A DNA stretch of 64,000 bases, taken from the NCBI RefSeq assembly GCF_037038585.1, contig NC_092525.1, forward strand, positions 25,812,867 through 25,876,866, in the 5' to 3' direction. The DNA is from Patagioenas fasciata (taxonomy: Eukaryota; Chordata; Aves; Columbiformes; Columbidae). The translations under genes and the position numbers were made by a program. The notes beneath the pieces are model-generated. The model searched no databases. It was not told the origin of the DNA and was given only the letters and a program-made list of their open reading frames with translations. This document shows, piece after piece, positions 53,301 to 64,000 of this stretch (position 1 is its first letter; each line of letters starts with the position of its first letter).

Positions 53301-56300
53301 TTTCTGTAGTTGTAAGCTCCATAAAGGGCAAGAGCATATGACATTAAACGGGGTATAAATATGAATACCTTATACACACATATCATCAGAAAATTTATCA
53401 GTGTTTCCTGGCATACGCAGAAGTTCACTTTGAAGAACCTTTATTATCAAGGACATAATTATCAAAATTGAAGCCTGGGAGAAGATCATGTAACCACAGT
53501 CTAAGCTAGCACAAACTGAAAAAGAATAATTTGCAGATAACCTGTTAATGAACCATTTTTTAAATTATAAATGAGTCCATGAATATGAAATATATTTAAT
53601 TTATTTACCTGTTTCTCTCCACAACCGCTGTGTTTTTCAACTGATGCAAGATGAAAAATTCTGTTTGAAAACTTTACTTAAAATACACTAGCTTAGACTG
53701 ATGTACTGATTGATTCAGGACTACTTATTATGCTTCCAACTAGTGAAACACTTGGAAAAGCAAAAAGGAAGCCAAAAGTATTTTATCATATATTAAAAAT
53801 GCGACCTTAAAATACTTCCCACTTCATTTTACGGTATTGCTGTTTTTCCATGCTGCATAATACTGCAAAATTTCACATGCTTTACTGGTTAGGCAGTCTT
53901 TGAGAACAACATCTTTTAAGGTCAGAAGTCTAAGCATTAAATCCAGTTAAACATGAGTATTCTAGTATCATCTTTAAAAGAGCAGATGACAGAAAAGACC
54001 TGCTGCACAGATTAGTGATGCTTTATCACATCTTTTCAATAGTGCAGCAGTTGGTGCCAAAGTTAAATTGTATCTGTGTGAGCCAGGACTGCATTTGTCC
54101 AGCACAAACTTTAACTCTTCCGAATAGAGATCTCTACATCACGTTAACACTACCTACTACATAACTATATGCTATAACACTATATTTATATTACATAAAA
54201 ATGTAACAGTTACAAACTGTTTTACGCTCATTGCAATGCCTGTGTTGTGATATGGGACTTTAGTGCAAATGAGAATTCCCATTTTCATATCATAATCATG
54301 CTGTCGCCAGATTAGGAAGAGTTTATAGATGTGTATCAAATATCAAAATTATATGCAAATAAGTTTCTAGGATGTATTATGATTGAAACAAAAAGAGCAC
54401 ACTGATGTTTTGAAAATGTCTGTCGTTACGCACAAGCTATCTGGAAGTCTCTGTATCAACTCTAAATCCTAGTGTTAGACAAGAAAACAAAGCTAAAACC
54501 ATTCCATGCTTTTCTGCAATACATTTATAAAATACTTAGGTTTTCAGGTATTCAGGAAATATAAGAGGTTGTAGGAAGTTGTGGCATTTTTATGTATTAT
54601 TTATTTGAAATAGATGATCTTACAAATTTATATGCTGTTTTCACAGCCGGAGTGGCTTTGGTCATTGCTGTGTTGATCAGTGCACCGCCTTTCTGAAATA
54701 CACAAAAAACAGTTTTTAGTGACATTTTAATGTAAATCAAACCTTAAGACAAAGCAAGGAAAAATAAACAGCATGCTGTAAAAAATAATCTTCCTGTTAA
54801 GTCAGTAAGAATAACCACAGCTGTGTTTCCTCCCAACCTGCTGTCTGCAGCTACACAGGGGTTACAGGACATCACTACTGCAGCTGACACATTTATCAAT
54901 GCATTCTAACAGAATGATGTATTTTCATTCTTCATTCATTGTTACTATTGCAAAATCGATTCAGAAGTTATGGTTATTTTTCATGTGTTCCTATCATATT
55001 TATTATGCAACTCAAAAATACTTTGACCTGACAGCAAGAACCATCTCGTTTAATCACACAAGGACTCTCTTAATCAAAAATAATATATTTTACTAATCCG
55101 GCAGAATAACAAGGTTATACCAAAGGTCTCTTCTGCTAGCCAAACTGCACAAATCTGTATTAAGGAAATGGCTATCTACTAGAAGTGATAAACTTCATAT
55201 CAAATTGTACTGTCACACCTAATTCACAGTTATGGAATGTAATGTGATACAGAAAGCAGTGAAGTCCATGACTATACAGACAGAAAAACCTTGTGCGTTT
55301 TGGCATTTGTTTTCTGTATGGGATTTTTTTTTTTAAATCTTCAAGAAAAAGAAGAAAATACATATTGCATATACCATAGACATCTTATTTATCATAGAAT
55401 AAGTATTTTCCTTGCAAATGTGTGAACTTTCACCATTCCATACATGTAAAGAAAAGGAGAGATTTAAAGAACAGGATGACCAGTATAATTACTTAAAACC
55501 AGGTTTATACCTTCACTGTATTCATCCACTGCTGATAAGATCTTGAATTTCCTGAAATAAAAATATAAAATGAAATAAAATCAAACATACATTCAACATT
55601 TAAAATGTTTCAATCCTCGTCAGAGTCTGCATAAAAAATTCCCTTAGAAGACTGTTCATTAATTTCATTCTTCCCAGATACACAAGGAACCTAAAGACAA
55701 GAATATGTGTACAATAAGAAAAACAAACAAACAAACAAATACCCAGGTCTCTCTCATTTAATGTTTTCTGTTTTCTTTGTAAAACTATTTCTTTTTACCA
55801 CACTGAGTTTTTTTGAGGATAGATTAAAACTACAATAGGTAACATATTGCTTAAAAGTCTATAAATAAAAAGACCAACTCGAAAGAAAGAAAGATATATA
55901 ATGAACTCTATTCAAGTATAATGATCCCACTGGGCAGACTTTCTAGTAAAAAATGGCATGGATTGCAGATGGTACCATCCCAAGGAAAATGAACAAGAGA
56001 AAAGTCTAAGGATTATGGCACATCTATATACCCCTGTGATGGAAAAAATAATTTTAAATTATTAATTGTGTCTACTTTCTTTCACAAAGGAAAACCTCTA
56101 AAAGGCAAGTGAGAACTACTCGCTTCTGTAGGACTACTGAGGACCATCATGTCCCTAAGCTGGCCATGAAGCACAGGGTTAAATTCAACCAAGCACTTGC
56201 TGAAGGAATGAGTGCTATTCCCAGAAGTGTTTCAGTTGAACACCAAATATTGGGTCCCCACTTCCTGAGAAAGTTTGAGACACATCTGTGACCTGAATGC

Positions 56301-59122
56301 TCTGGTACCGTGAGCTGTTTCTAACCCCAGACCAGACATTCGTGTTGACAAGAATGCTGAAGATTCAAACAGAGAGTTAATCCATTTTGAAAGGATCATA
56401 CTGATACAGCCTTGACGTTACAGACTTTTAACGGGAGTTCTCAAAACTTCTTAAGCTTTGCAATAATCAGTCAATTAGGCCTGGCTGAAATTCTTGCACT
56501 GGCTGGTGGAAAGCCAAAACATTCTCCTAGAACACACTGAAAATGAGCTGGCTCACTGTAAAAGGTATTCCTAAATTTCTCAATGAGGTGCAAGAACGGA
56601 GTTGTTGATACTCAGATCAGGCACTTTCACCCATTTCACGAGCTTGTTTACAAGCAATTTTGATACAGCCCAGCTCTCGGGAATAATGACACAAGTCAAA
56701 GCAATGCTTGCTTAGAAAGGAGAGAACCTGATGATCGTTATGGTCCTATTGCCAGTAAGAACATCAAAGAGCAACCTAAAGCAAAAATGACTAATTTTTT
56801 ACTTCTTCATTCTGGGTCCCTGGAACTGCTAGAGAAAGTAACATGCAAATAACATGTAATAAGGTGAAATTTAACCATGCTGGTATGTCAATGAAATTTC
56901 AATGAACCACATGTACTTTCTCTAACATGACATTTCATAACTCCAAATTCTAATCAACAGTATTAATTTATCATCTGGCTTGTGCTGTCCTTATCAGGGA
57001 CTTCTTCCCCACCTCAGCTTTCTCTGTCTCAGCCTGTGACTTCAGTAGTTACTAGAGACAGTAAATGAGATCATAGAAAATCACCAAAAAGTTTAACTGT
57101 CTTATAGTCGTTAAGCGCAAAGTCAAAATGTAATGAAGATGGCTGACAAATTTCTTTTCACTTATAGTGACAAGGAAATGAGTTTTGAACACTTTAGTGG
57201 GGAAAAAAAAAGAAAAAAAATCTACATTTTATTCTCTGATTTCCAGATTTTTGTACTTTTTTAGTTATGCTCACATATGTGGAAAAATGCAAATTAAAAA
57301 AGAGATTACTTAGAGAAATATTTCCCATTTGATTCAGTAATATTTAAATTACACTCTCTATAGCTAAGGATATATTCACCTGTCCTTTTAACAGCTTGTA
57401 GCTTACATTAGCTTTCTGTGACTTTTCTGAAAGCTGGGTTTCACTCGTTTTTTAAAAACCTTGGGCTTCCTGATAAAGTTGATGGGAGTTAACTCTGCAA
57501 AGGAGATCATAGTTCTACCCCATTAGCATCACCAAATGTCACCTTCAATTGCATACATATTGTTAGCCCTGCACTTCATAACGATAATGAGACAGCAGTT
57601 ATGTAAATACTGAATAAGTGCCCTGAGCAATTTGTCCACAACCTGGCAATACACAGCTTGTCTGACTTGAAAAGCAGGCAGGCAGGGCCAGCCAAGCCTC
57701 CCCTCCTGCGCAGCGCCAGGTGAGACAGCACAGCCCAGAAAGCAGCTTCATCCACCTTCTGGTGCAGTGTTACGGCAGCCAGCAAACAAACTCTGAATTC
57801 TGACACCACCTAGCTGAAGACTGGATGCTCAGTGCCTAAAATCTGTTTACAGAGCCACATAAGTTACCCCATAAAGGTAGAAAATACCTAAATCTCTGTG
57901 TAAGTAACCACACTTTAATCGATTAAAAAAAATTACGTGCTAGATCATAACAGAAGACACAGAGAGGCAGAAGAAGGCAGTGAAAATCTTGAACAAAAGG
58001 ATTTATGTACTCTGAGCATAAAAATGGTATTTTACAGAAGGTGAAGATGGCTCTGCATAACTTGATGATTTCTCCATGGGGGCCAAATCCTTTCCCCTGT
58101 AAATGTGCCCATTTCAGGGCAGTCTTGCAGAGGAAGATGGTCTAAAGTTGCCACATGCAACTCAGTGGATTTGTTCAAATCACATAACCTCCATTTACTG
58201 AGGAAGCTTCTGCACTACATAAAACAGCATTTGTGCTGTCATGCACGTTTTGAGCCAATATTTTGATAGCAAATATGATACCTCAAATAACAATACAGCT
58301 GCAATAAATGTCTAACAGGACAGCAATCAATAATCCTGTAATATTCAGCAATGGATTCAGCGCACACTCTTCTATATGGGTTAACTTTGTAAGCTAGATA
58401 ATGTGAAAAGCGTTACAACACTTGTCAGTGAACACAACTGAGGAAAACAACACAAGGATTAATATTCTTATTTATGAAGAAGGTAAACTTCCACTGTTCT
58501 TTATGAGATTATATAAAAACATTAAATATTTCCCTCTTTCTTTAGAGTAACACAGTTGCTGGAGAAAACAAATTTCTTCTAAAATTCAGGAAATTACTCT
58601 GATTTCTTCACTGCATAAATAATTAGATGTGAAAAAAGTTAGATGTGTTTATGGAAAACATTACTATCTAGAAAAGGTTCTGCAGTACAAATTTGAAAAT
58701 TGCTTTACATATAATCTATCACATTATGTAAACGTGCAGTTAAAAATGTAAATAACAGTCATATTTCATCTTATATTGAAATCTAAGTATTATTTTACTG
58801 GATTTAAACAACATGTCTTCACCTAATATAATGACATAACTAGATGCATAGCAGTATGTGTCCCACCAGTGATTTGTTGAAGGCTAGAACCTTTCCAAGA
58901 ATGAACGGATACAATGACGCAGTAATAAGATTAATAACTTCTATAATTTACAGGATGTCCTCAGAACATCATCATGTTGAACAGCTCCCAAAGAAGCATC
59001 ATCAGTGAGTTCACCTAAATTAATTCTGTACCTCCACAAAAGCCTCCTGCTGTGATTTCTTCTTCAAAAGCATCAGAGAATCCTCTTCCTGCATTTAATT
59101 TTGATAGCCGACCATCAATAAA
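34846..59122 (-). CDS. DENND1B: DENND1B, C-terminal half (eight exons, gene-level entry)
   Basis: DENN domain-containing protein 1B is a guanine nucleotide exchange factor that activates Rab35 and links to clathrin-dependent endocytosis; in T cells it has been tied to receptor down-modulation. The eight exons, in transcript order, are 59122-59032, 55551-55511, 54692-54624, 52182-52126, 51321-51211, 38066-37987, 36806-36590 and 35397-34846. Lengths are 91, 41, 69, 57, 111, 80, 217 and 552 bp, summing to 1218 bp, which is 405 codons plus TAG with the frame preserved at every junction. All introns begin GT and end AG. The first two or three exons complete the DENN module; the rest encode the long, probably disordered tail with acidic and serine-rich stretches. 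Human DENND1B is about 775 residues as I recall, so roughly the N-terminal half lies beyond the right edge. DENND1A was considered, but tail motifs such as NKSNAPSE and SMDDIDYK match 1B. Confidence 0.95.
35398..36589 (-). other. DENND1B: DENND1B intron (1.2 kb) with in-frame open extension
   Basis: Lies between the two last coding exons. The donor is GCG|GTTAGT, weaker than the usual GTRAGT. The frame entering from the exon stays open for 90 codons to TGA at 36319-36317, just after a 12-base A run on the transcript strand. The remainder of the intron shows no coding signal. Confidence 0.8.
36590..36806 (-). CDS. DENND1B: DENND1B penultimate coding exon
   Basis: 217 bp coding 72 residues plus the third base of a split Lys codon shared with the previous exon. 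It starts LSSEDSEEVSACFYDSDDSG and carries the strongly conserved GEMDLLGEILDTLSTHSSDQ block and SLDFFRSMDDIDYK, then TA before the donor. The acceptor is TTTGTTTTCAG ending at 36807. An acidic, leucine-rich tail segment of this kind could hold clathrin/adaptor-binding sequence, which is inference. The upstream open frame continuing to 36895 is intron. Confidence 0.95.
36807..37986 (-). other. DENND1B: DENND1B intron (1.2 kb)
   Basis: Bounded by the GTAAGA donor at 37986 and the TTTTCAG acceptor at 36807. A pyrimidine-rich segment on + around 37.25-37.5 kb may be an old repeat, but I could not name it. Nothing else is seen. Confidence 0.8.
37987..38066 (-). CDS. DENND1B: DENND1B acidic linker exon
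   Basis: 80 bp coding TRFNQHLSNQDFALDEDDDD then EIERTS and two bases of the split Lys codon. The acidic DEDDDDEIERTSK end matches human DEDDDDIERASK, while the first 13 residues differ clearly from the remembered human ARLKRPLKSLDGA. Acceptor TGTCTTCCAG at 38067-38068, donor GTAAGA at 37986. The frame is fixed by both neighbours. Confidence 0.92.
38294..38342. repeat. Two-copy tandem repeat, 28-bp period, with octamer-like motif
   Basis: CCTTATTATTTATGCAAAGC(C) at 38294-38314 recurs at 38322-38342 with one change out of 21 bases. Each copy contains TTATGCAAAG, one base from the POU octamer ATGCAAAT. Confidence 0.85.
40097..40185. repeat. Purine-only A/G tract (AAAAGG-like)
   Basis: Almost entirely A and G on the + strand over about 90 bases, built from AAAAGG and GGAAAA units, broken by a few T's. 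Low complexity. Confidence 0.85.
40684..40709. repeat. (GAAA)n simple repeat
   Basis: About five imperfect GAAA units in a row. Confidence 0.85.
41451..41553 (-). repeat. CR1 LINE 3'-end fragment
   Basis: The + strand shows AATCACAGAATGTCAGGGAC, TGGAAGGGACCTCAAAA, then GGAGCAGGAACACCTAGATG and AGGTTACACAGGAAGGTGTG. This is the reverse complement of an avian-type CR1 3' end. The insertion is antisense to the window strand, hence in the same orientation as DENND1B transcription. It stops abruptly after the GGCAGGCAAATG point, so it is truncated. Confidence 0.85.
45584..45616. repeat. A-tract with (CAA)/(CAAA) repeats
   Basis: Ten A's followed by CAACAAACAAAACAACAAAC. Low complexity. Confidence 0.8.
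47862..47888. repeat. Alternating purine-pyrimidine run (TG)n-CACGCGCG-(TACA)
   Basis: 27 bases of strict purine-pyrimidine alternation including a CGCGCG core. Sequence of this kind favours Z-DNA. Confidence 0.85.
51211..51321 (-). CDS. DENND1B: DENND1B exon (tail, 37 residues)
   Basis: 111 bp, phase 0 to 0. It encodes ESEEECGTCSTGRGQIAPVY, then MLHYEKRANSEKRRLAQ. Human carries ENEEDYGTCSSS...PVYKLHNEKGGNSEKRKLAQ at this point. Acceptor TTGCGTAG before 51321, donor CAG|GTAAGG at 51210. It follows the basic KSKLKHK helix of the previous exon. Confidence 0.94.
51322..52125 (-). other. DENND1B: DENND1B intron (0.8 kb)
   Basis: Bounded by GTACGT donor and GCGTAG acceptor. No further features seen. 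Confidence 0.85.
52126..52182 (-). CDS. DENND1B: DENND1B exon (basic helix, 19 residues)
   Basis: 57 bp encoding AKNQARQGIREVKSKLKHK, in phase 0. It corresponds to human AKNHAKLGLKEVKSKLKHK. Acceptor ATTTTTCTAG, donor AAG|GTACGT. A lysine-rich amphipathic helix just after the DENN module. Confidence 0.93.
52183..54623 (-). other. DENND1B: DENND1B intron (2.4 kb)
   Basis: Bounded by GTAAGA donor and CTAG acceptor. Two telomere-like CCCTAA units near 52879 are too short to matter. No coding signal is seen. Confidence 0.85.
54624..54692 (-). CDS. DENND1B: DENND1B exon (23 residues)
   Basis: 69 bp encoding KGGALINTAMTKATPAVKTA then YKF, phase 0 to 0. It matches human KGGALFNTAMTKATPAVRTAYKF almost exactly. 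Acceptor TGTATTTCAG, donor TTT|GTAAGA. Confidence 0.95.
54693..55510 (-). other. DENND1B: DENND1B intron (0.8 kb)
   Basis: Bounded by GTATAA donor and TTTCAG acceptor. The sequence inside is AT-rich with a short T run near 55325; no other feature. Confidence 0.85.
55511..55551 (-). CDS. DENND1B: DENND1B micro-sized exon (41 bp)
   Basis: 41 bp completing a split Gly codon and then encoding NSRSYQQWMNTVK, matching human NPRSYQQWVHTVK. Acceptor TTATTTCAG before 55551, donor AAG|GTATAA. Its small size means automated predictors may miss it. Loss of this exon would shift the frame. Confidence 0.93.
55552..59031 (-). other. DENND1B: DENND1B intron (3.5 kb)
   Basis: Bounded by the GTACAG donor at 59031 and the TTTCAG acceptor at 55552. 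Contains an (AAAC)n repeat at 55719-55739 and a moderately GC-rich patch near 57.65-57.78 kb. No exon recognised. Confidence 0.85.
55719..55739. repeat. (AAAC)n simple repeat
   Basis: Four to five AAAC units in a row within a DENND1B intron. Confidence 0.85.
59032..59122 (-). CDS. DENND1B: DENND1B exon, end of the DENN module
   Basis: 91 bp beginning in phase 0 and leaving one base of a split Gly codon. It encodes FIDGRLSKLNAGRGFSDAFE, then EEITAGGFCG. Human has FIDGRLAKLNAGRGFSDVFEEEITSGGFCGG, so only a few residues differ. This segment closes the DENN (dDENN part) catalytic module that contacts Rab35. Acceptor is a long T-rich tract ending TTTTCAG; donor GAG|GTACAG. The next exon upstream should end with LQLFKQ and was not found in the window. 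Confidence 0.95.
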
Positions 59123-60741
59123 CTGAAAAAAAACAAAAGATCACACTTTGTTGGCCCTTCTATTGCTAGACAATATTACAGTTTTCCATGTGTAATGGAA
59201 TATGGATATTCAAGACAACATATGGCTTATGGATTATATATTGCTTTCAGACAGATTTTGCAAGAGCGGTTGCAACTACAAGCAGCAGCAATATTGGAGT
59301 ATTTTGTATATATCAAGTAAATTATATACCTTATGCAAAATTTACAAACAGATTTGTAAAATGTTATAGTCAGTGAAATTTCACATAATTTTTTTCACGA
59401 ATATTTTAAATGGCTTTCAAGCTTTTCTTGCTTTTCTAATGGCATGAAAACACATAATTTCCTTACAAATGGTAACTTCGATTTGCAGTCATAATCAAAC
59501 AAAGATCATTGAGACATTTCCTGATGTTCTGTCTTGAAATCCTGAGTTTACTTCACATCATCAACAACAGAACACAAACAAACATCCCTGTGGTATCCCT
59601 TTCTGGGTATGCATCAAGGCAGAACTTGTGCACAGAACCTTTAGAACGACTGGAAATACTTTACCACAGTCAGTTCAAAGAAACGACAACCTACGATGTC
59701 TGCTTGAGAGCCACTGAAAGTGTACGTGTTTTATGTGACTCTGTAAGGACAGCGTGTGGAAGGGAAATTGTAGCAAACCCACCCACACAGAAACAACAGA
59801 GGGAAGCTGCGGGTTGGTGGTGGCGGCAGGTTGGATTTGACTGGCAGCACGCACACTGCATTGAAGGACATGTCATTCAAATGCATGGGAACGTGATGGG
59901 TGAAGTCCCCAAATAAAGTGATGTACAATGCCAAGGCAGACCCCACAAGAGCGTCTTGACCTGACTGAGCACAGCTCAGGGTTGACACCACTTTATTTTA
60001 AAGTTCCAACACATTTGCCCTTTCTTTTTCTTGACCACTAACGTTAGTTGCAGCTACAGATGGACATTACAATAGCTATCCTTGTGCAGAGCTTACAGCT
60101 GCACAAGCACATGGATTTGCATCCACATATAAGTGCATAGAGAAATACTGAAATGATCCAAACATATAAAAAAAAGATCGGTGACAATGAATGATTAAAC
60201 CTTTCAGAAGGAATGAATACATTCCTTTCAAGAATTAATAGGCTTCAAAGAAGTACAACGAACACATTCTTAAAGGTCTAAAATTCTTTCCAGAAGCAAT
60301 CCCTCCCTTTTTGTTTTGAAGAAGCTAACTCAAGTCGGAGAGATAAAGTGAGAAAGCACTTTTCCAATTATACACAGTTCATCTTCTAACAAGAATTATG
60401 AGTCACTGGTACTAAACAGCACATAGGAACTAACTAAATTAATTATTCAGCTATATCATATTTTACCACAGATTATCCAAACAGTGTCAGTGACAATCTG
60501 ATGCCTGTCAATGAACAGACTAGTGACATGAAACAAATTATTTTCTCAGAGTACAAGAATAAGGCAAGCAGAAGGATAACCAATTCTTTTTCTTTCTTGC
60601 CTAAATTCCTTCTTATTTTTTCATTTTACTTCAAGTTGGCTGTTTTCCAAATAGGCTGGTTCATGGTCAGACCACTATGGGATCACTGGATTATTTCACA
60701 GTAAGAAAAAGAGATAAGAGCATCTTTAGCTACTGCTACAG

Positions 60742-60767
60742 AAAAAAAAAAAAAACCACACACACAA
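60742..60767. repeat. A-tract followed by short (CA)n
   Basis: Fourteen A's followed by CCACACACACA. Simple sequence. Confidence 0.8.
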
Positions 60768-61993
60768 CATCCCCCTCCTATCGCCAGCCTTTGAAATGTA
60801 AGACATTATCTCTTTACGGAAAGTTATGAATTCATTCCATACTATAAACTAATGTAAGATTTATAGACGTACTCATCATTTGGTAAAGTCCTATCAACAG
60901 AAGGCTGAGACACTGATTGAATTTTAGTTTCTAGAGGATCATTCCAACTGAGTATTTAATGTAAACACTGACAAACAGAACTGCGAGCAAAAAGATATTG
61001 GAGACATTATTTAAAGGAAATGATAAGAGGTAGTAGAGGCAGTAGCAGTTATTACTTTTGAGCAATTTACCGTTAATGGATGCACGTAAACTACTACGTG
61101 AAAAGAACAGCACGTGGAATCACACATAGACTTTATGGTTTTCTCCTCCCATTTTTCAGACTCACACTCTCTTAAAAAGTCTCAGTCTGCTATTTCAAGA
61201 AATGCACTCACTCTGAGATCCAGACAGCCCCTGGCTGACTAGCGCTTTCAATGAAAAACTAGTAATTCCAGTGCTAGTCTTGGATTTTAAGCTGACTAAA
61301 ACCAGAACTATCACAATCCTTACATAATTTTGAATTCTAAACCCAAAATATAGACTGTATCCACTTCAGAAGATCTTGTTGCACAGGTGATAAAAGGTTG
61401 GGTGTGGGAGAGGAGAGACGATGTTTGTGAGCTAAATCCAATCATATATTTAGGCAGGAGTAAAAATTCCAAGTTAATTCACCCATTATTAAAAACAAAA
61501 AGTTAACAGAAGCAAAGAAAACATCATAAATGTGATTTCCACACAGTAATAGTTCAATAGCTTGTAATAAGAAAGCTCAACTCATAAAGTTTGTAAATGA
61601 AATCTGAAATTACCAGTAATTTTCAAAGACTTATGATTTTTCAAGTCCTAATCCTGCATTCATCATTCAGTTAGCACTTTCCACCATTTTAGGAACAAAT
61701 CCCAATAAATGTTGCTGATTACATTACTTATAAAATTACATTATTTAATGAGATGGTCTAGCATTAGGCTTCATGTTCATTCTAAGAGTGAATTAATATT
61801 TTCCCTGGACACTCATCAGAACTATTTGACGTGTAAGATACAACTATTAATTGCTTCTGTTTGCAGCTTGAAATAAAGACTAGCTACGTTCCATGTTACC
61901 CTAAATAAAGGGGGGTCTTTCTAAGACTCAGAAAAAGCTAACAAATAAATTGCATATATAATGGTACAAATACAAAAGATGTGGAAAAAACAA

Positions 61994-62006
61994 AGAGAGA
62001 GAGAGA
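61994..62006. repeat. Short (GA)n repeat
   Basis: Six GA dinucleotides in an A-rich context. Confidence 0.75.
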
Positions 62007-64000
62007 AAAGAAGTAATCTAAGTATACAGATTAAGAGATCAAACATTTAATATGAAGAAAAATGGTCATATAGGAATAATCAGGAAATAAGAATATTTAA
62101 TATATAAATAACAGTAATTTAAAGAATTTAAAAATATTATTAAATATCCTAAATATTTAAGAATAATGATAACTGGAGTTTTTAAAATTCAATCTATTCA
62201 GGACAGAAGACAGCTTGAGAAAACTAAAGCCAACAAATTGCAGGAAACTGAATTTCACACGTCACTGTAGTTGTGATCAGGGCATTTACCATAAATTACT
62301 TATATGAATTCCTTGAAAATGTATCTTTTGCATAAAGACTTGGTGTGTTCTGCTACAGAGAAATATGAACAGTCCTCTCAGCTTCCAAAAATGTGAAGTC
62401 ATCAACCTGATTTAAAAGACATCTCCATAATTTATAAGACCAAGAGAATGGTTTGAGGCTAAAAGATAATCTAGGCACAGTCCTTGCCAAAAATATCCTG
62501 TCTCAGTTTTCAGTTAAGACGATGACGCTGGAGGGAACAAAAATGAAAATGAGATACAGAAATGGGCATTATAATACCTGAGGAATGACACTCAAGGAAA
62601 AAAACCCTGGATTCACTTCTGTTACATGTTTCTAAGGAAACCACACATATCTAGAAGCACAAAGAAATTTATGACTCTACCAAGGTAAAGAAAAACAGTT
62701 GAAGTGAATAATAACAGTACTACTACTTAAAAAACAAAGGTGGTAATAAGTACTGGTCTGTCAGTTTGTCTTTAACAATTTGATGAGGATTACAAATAGA
62801 TTTTGGGGGGGAAGGGTAAATGAGTAAAGAGAAAGATATAACATATCAAAACAGTGGTTCTCACAGAGTCTTTGACAATTAATTTCCCAGATAAAGGAAA
62901 TGTAATTTATCTATACCACAGAAAAGCCTCTTGCATGTGCCTCAAATACTAGTTTAGATGAAACAAAAGCCGAGTACCTGAGCAATACACCTGAACTTTA
63001 AGTCAGACCAGGACTGGCCCAGGAAGGAGCAGACAGCTTGTAGTGAAAGGAAAATGTCACCCGTCATGGTATTTAAGGATAAGTGTTGGGACTGACCCTG
63101 TTTACACGTTAGTTAATGATTTTTGTACAAAAGATTGGCATGTGCCAATACATTTGGAAATATTATTAATAAGAAGCACATCAAAATAAATAGGAAGCAC
63201 ATAAAAATGTAATACAAAATAAAAACAGACAATGTTGAACATGAAAATAATCTGCATGGGAGTAACACAAAGACTCAATTCCACAATTTATCCCAACAGT
63301 GATTTCCTGGTAGTTTGGTGAAAAGATACTACAGCTTCCTTCCAAATTAAAAGAGTGGCTAAATTAGAGGAATGAACATGTTTTAATGTAGAAGAAAGGG
63401 GGAAAAGACTAAAAACCTACAAAGAAAAGAGGACAGACGAAAGATTTTATAAAATGGCACAAATATAGCTTGCTTGTCAGTTACAGAAAAAAAAGGTGCA
63501 TTTAAAGTACCCATTTTCTGCTTGGTCTAGGTTTAAGGCTGCTTCTAAGAACTATTTACTACTTAACAGATTTTCCCAAACAGAATAAAATATAGTTTAG
63601 GCTTTTTGAACACAAACAACTTTGAAAACAGCCCATTTGTCAGTGGCAAGAAGGGGAGAAGATGCAGCTGGGCTAAGGATTAGCTGAAAAAGTGGGAGTA
63701 ACCTTCGCAACAGAAAGTAGAGGAATGAAAAAGAATTATCACTACTACTAGTAAACCACACACATCATCAAAATTGTTACTATTTCATAATCCTCTAAAA
63801 TATATTATTTCCTTTAGTTGAAATAAAATTAAAACAAGCTATAAACAAACTGTAAACTGATTCTGTTTAATTGAACACATATTAAAATGTAATGGGTAAG
63901 CACAGAGCCACACGGACAAGCCCCTTCATTTCAGTGGAGTTAAACCTTTTTCTTATAGCTCAAGATCTTGCTTTAGTAGTAGTAGTATGACAATTTGGAA

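Larger units (their letters stand above)
59123..64000 (-). other. DENND1B: DENND1B intron, continuing past the right edge
   Basis: I searched the - strand for the expected preceding exon (ending in LQLFKQ, with EESFVKH upstream) and did not find it. Contents are AT-rich sequence, an A14 tract followed by CA repeats near 60742-60767, and a short (GA)n near 61994-62006. A 135-codon open frame at 59509-59916 on + has no recognised domain. Confidence 0.75.

Noticed and set aside
59509-59916. 135-residue open frame on the + strand, antisense to DENND1B
   Set aside because: Starts with a plausible ATG but shows no domain, no splice sites of note and no poly(A) context. Kept only as a chance frame.

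Overview
The window looks like nuclear DNA of a vertebrate, most likely a bird. The coding exons are short, have GT/AG boundaries and are separated by AT-rich introns. Two fragments match the antisense 3' end of avian-type CR1 LINEs, and a few old MIR-like SINE remnants are present. No prokaryotic gene organisation, CRISPR array, viral gene or structured RNA gene was seen. Exon identities come from reading the translations against remembered human CRB1 and DENND1B proteins; no alignment or database search was run.

Layout: positions 1-16095 are non-coding on my reading, probably the last intron of CRB1. The last canonical CRB1 coding exon lies on the + strand at 16096-16311 and encodes the transmembrane segment and the cytoplasmic tail ending in ERLI. 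Its 3' UTR probably ends near 17035. A second exon-like block at 19541-19820, with an acceptor, an open frame and a polyadenylation signal, could be an unrecognised alternative CRB1 terminal exon. From about 19.8 to 28 kb lies intergenic DNA with a few CpG-rich islets. The rest carries the 3' half of DENND1B on the - strand: eight coding exons from 59122 down to 34846, in unbroken frame across seven introns, giving 405 residues and a stop. The introns run from about 0.8 kb to 13 kb. The 3' UTR extends leftward from 34845 to an uncertain end. Sequence right of 59122 is intron; the next upstream exon is outside the window.

CRB1 and DENND1B are convergent (tail to tail), the same neighbour order as human 1q31.3. 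The two proteins are not known to act together: CRB1 is an apical polarity protein, and DENND1B is a Rab35 exchange factor in endocytic traffic. The synteny supports both identifications.

I found no wholly new biological system. The most interesting candidates are the possible alternative CRB1 terminal exon and a 90-codon in-frame open extension past a weak DENND1B splice donor at 36589. Lesser ones are CpG/TGCGC clusters between the convergent genes and a near-perfect tandem duplication of an octamer-like motif in a DENND1B intron.
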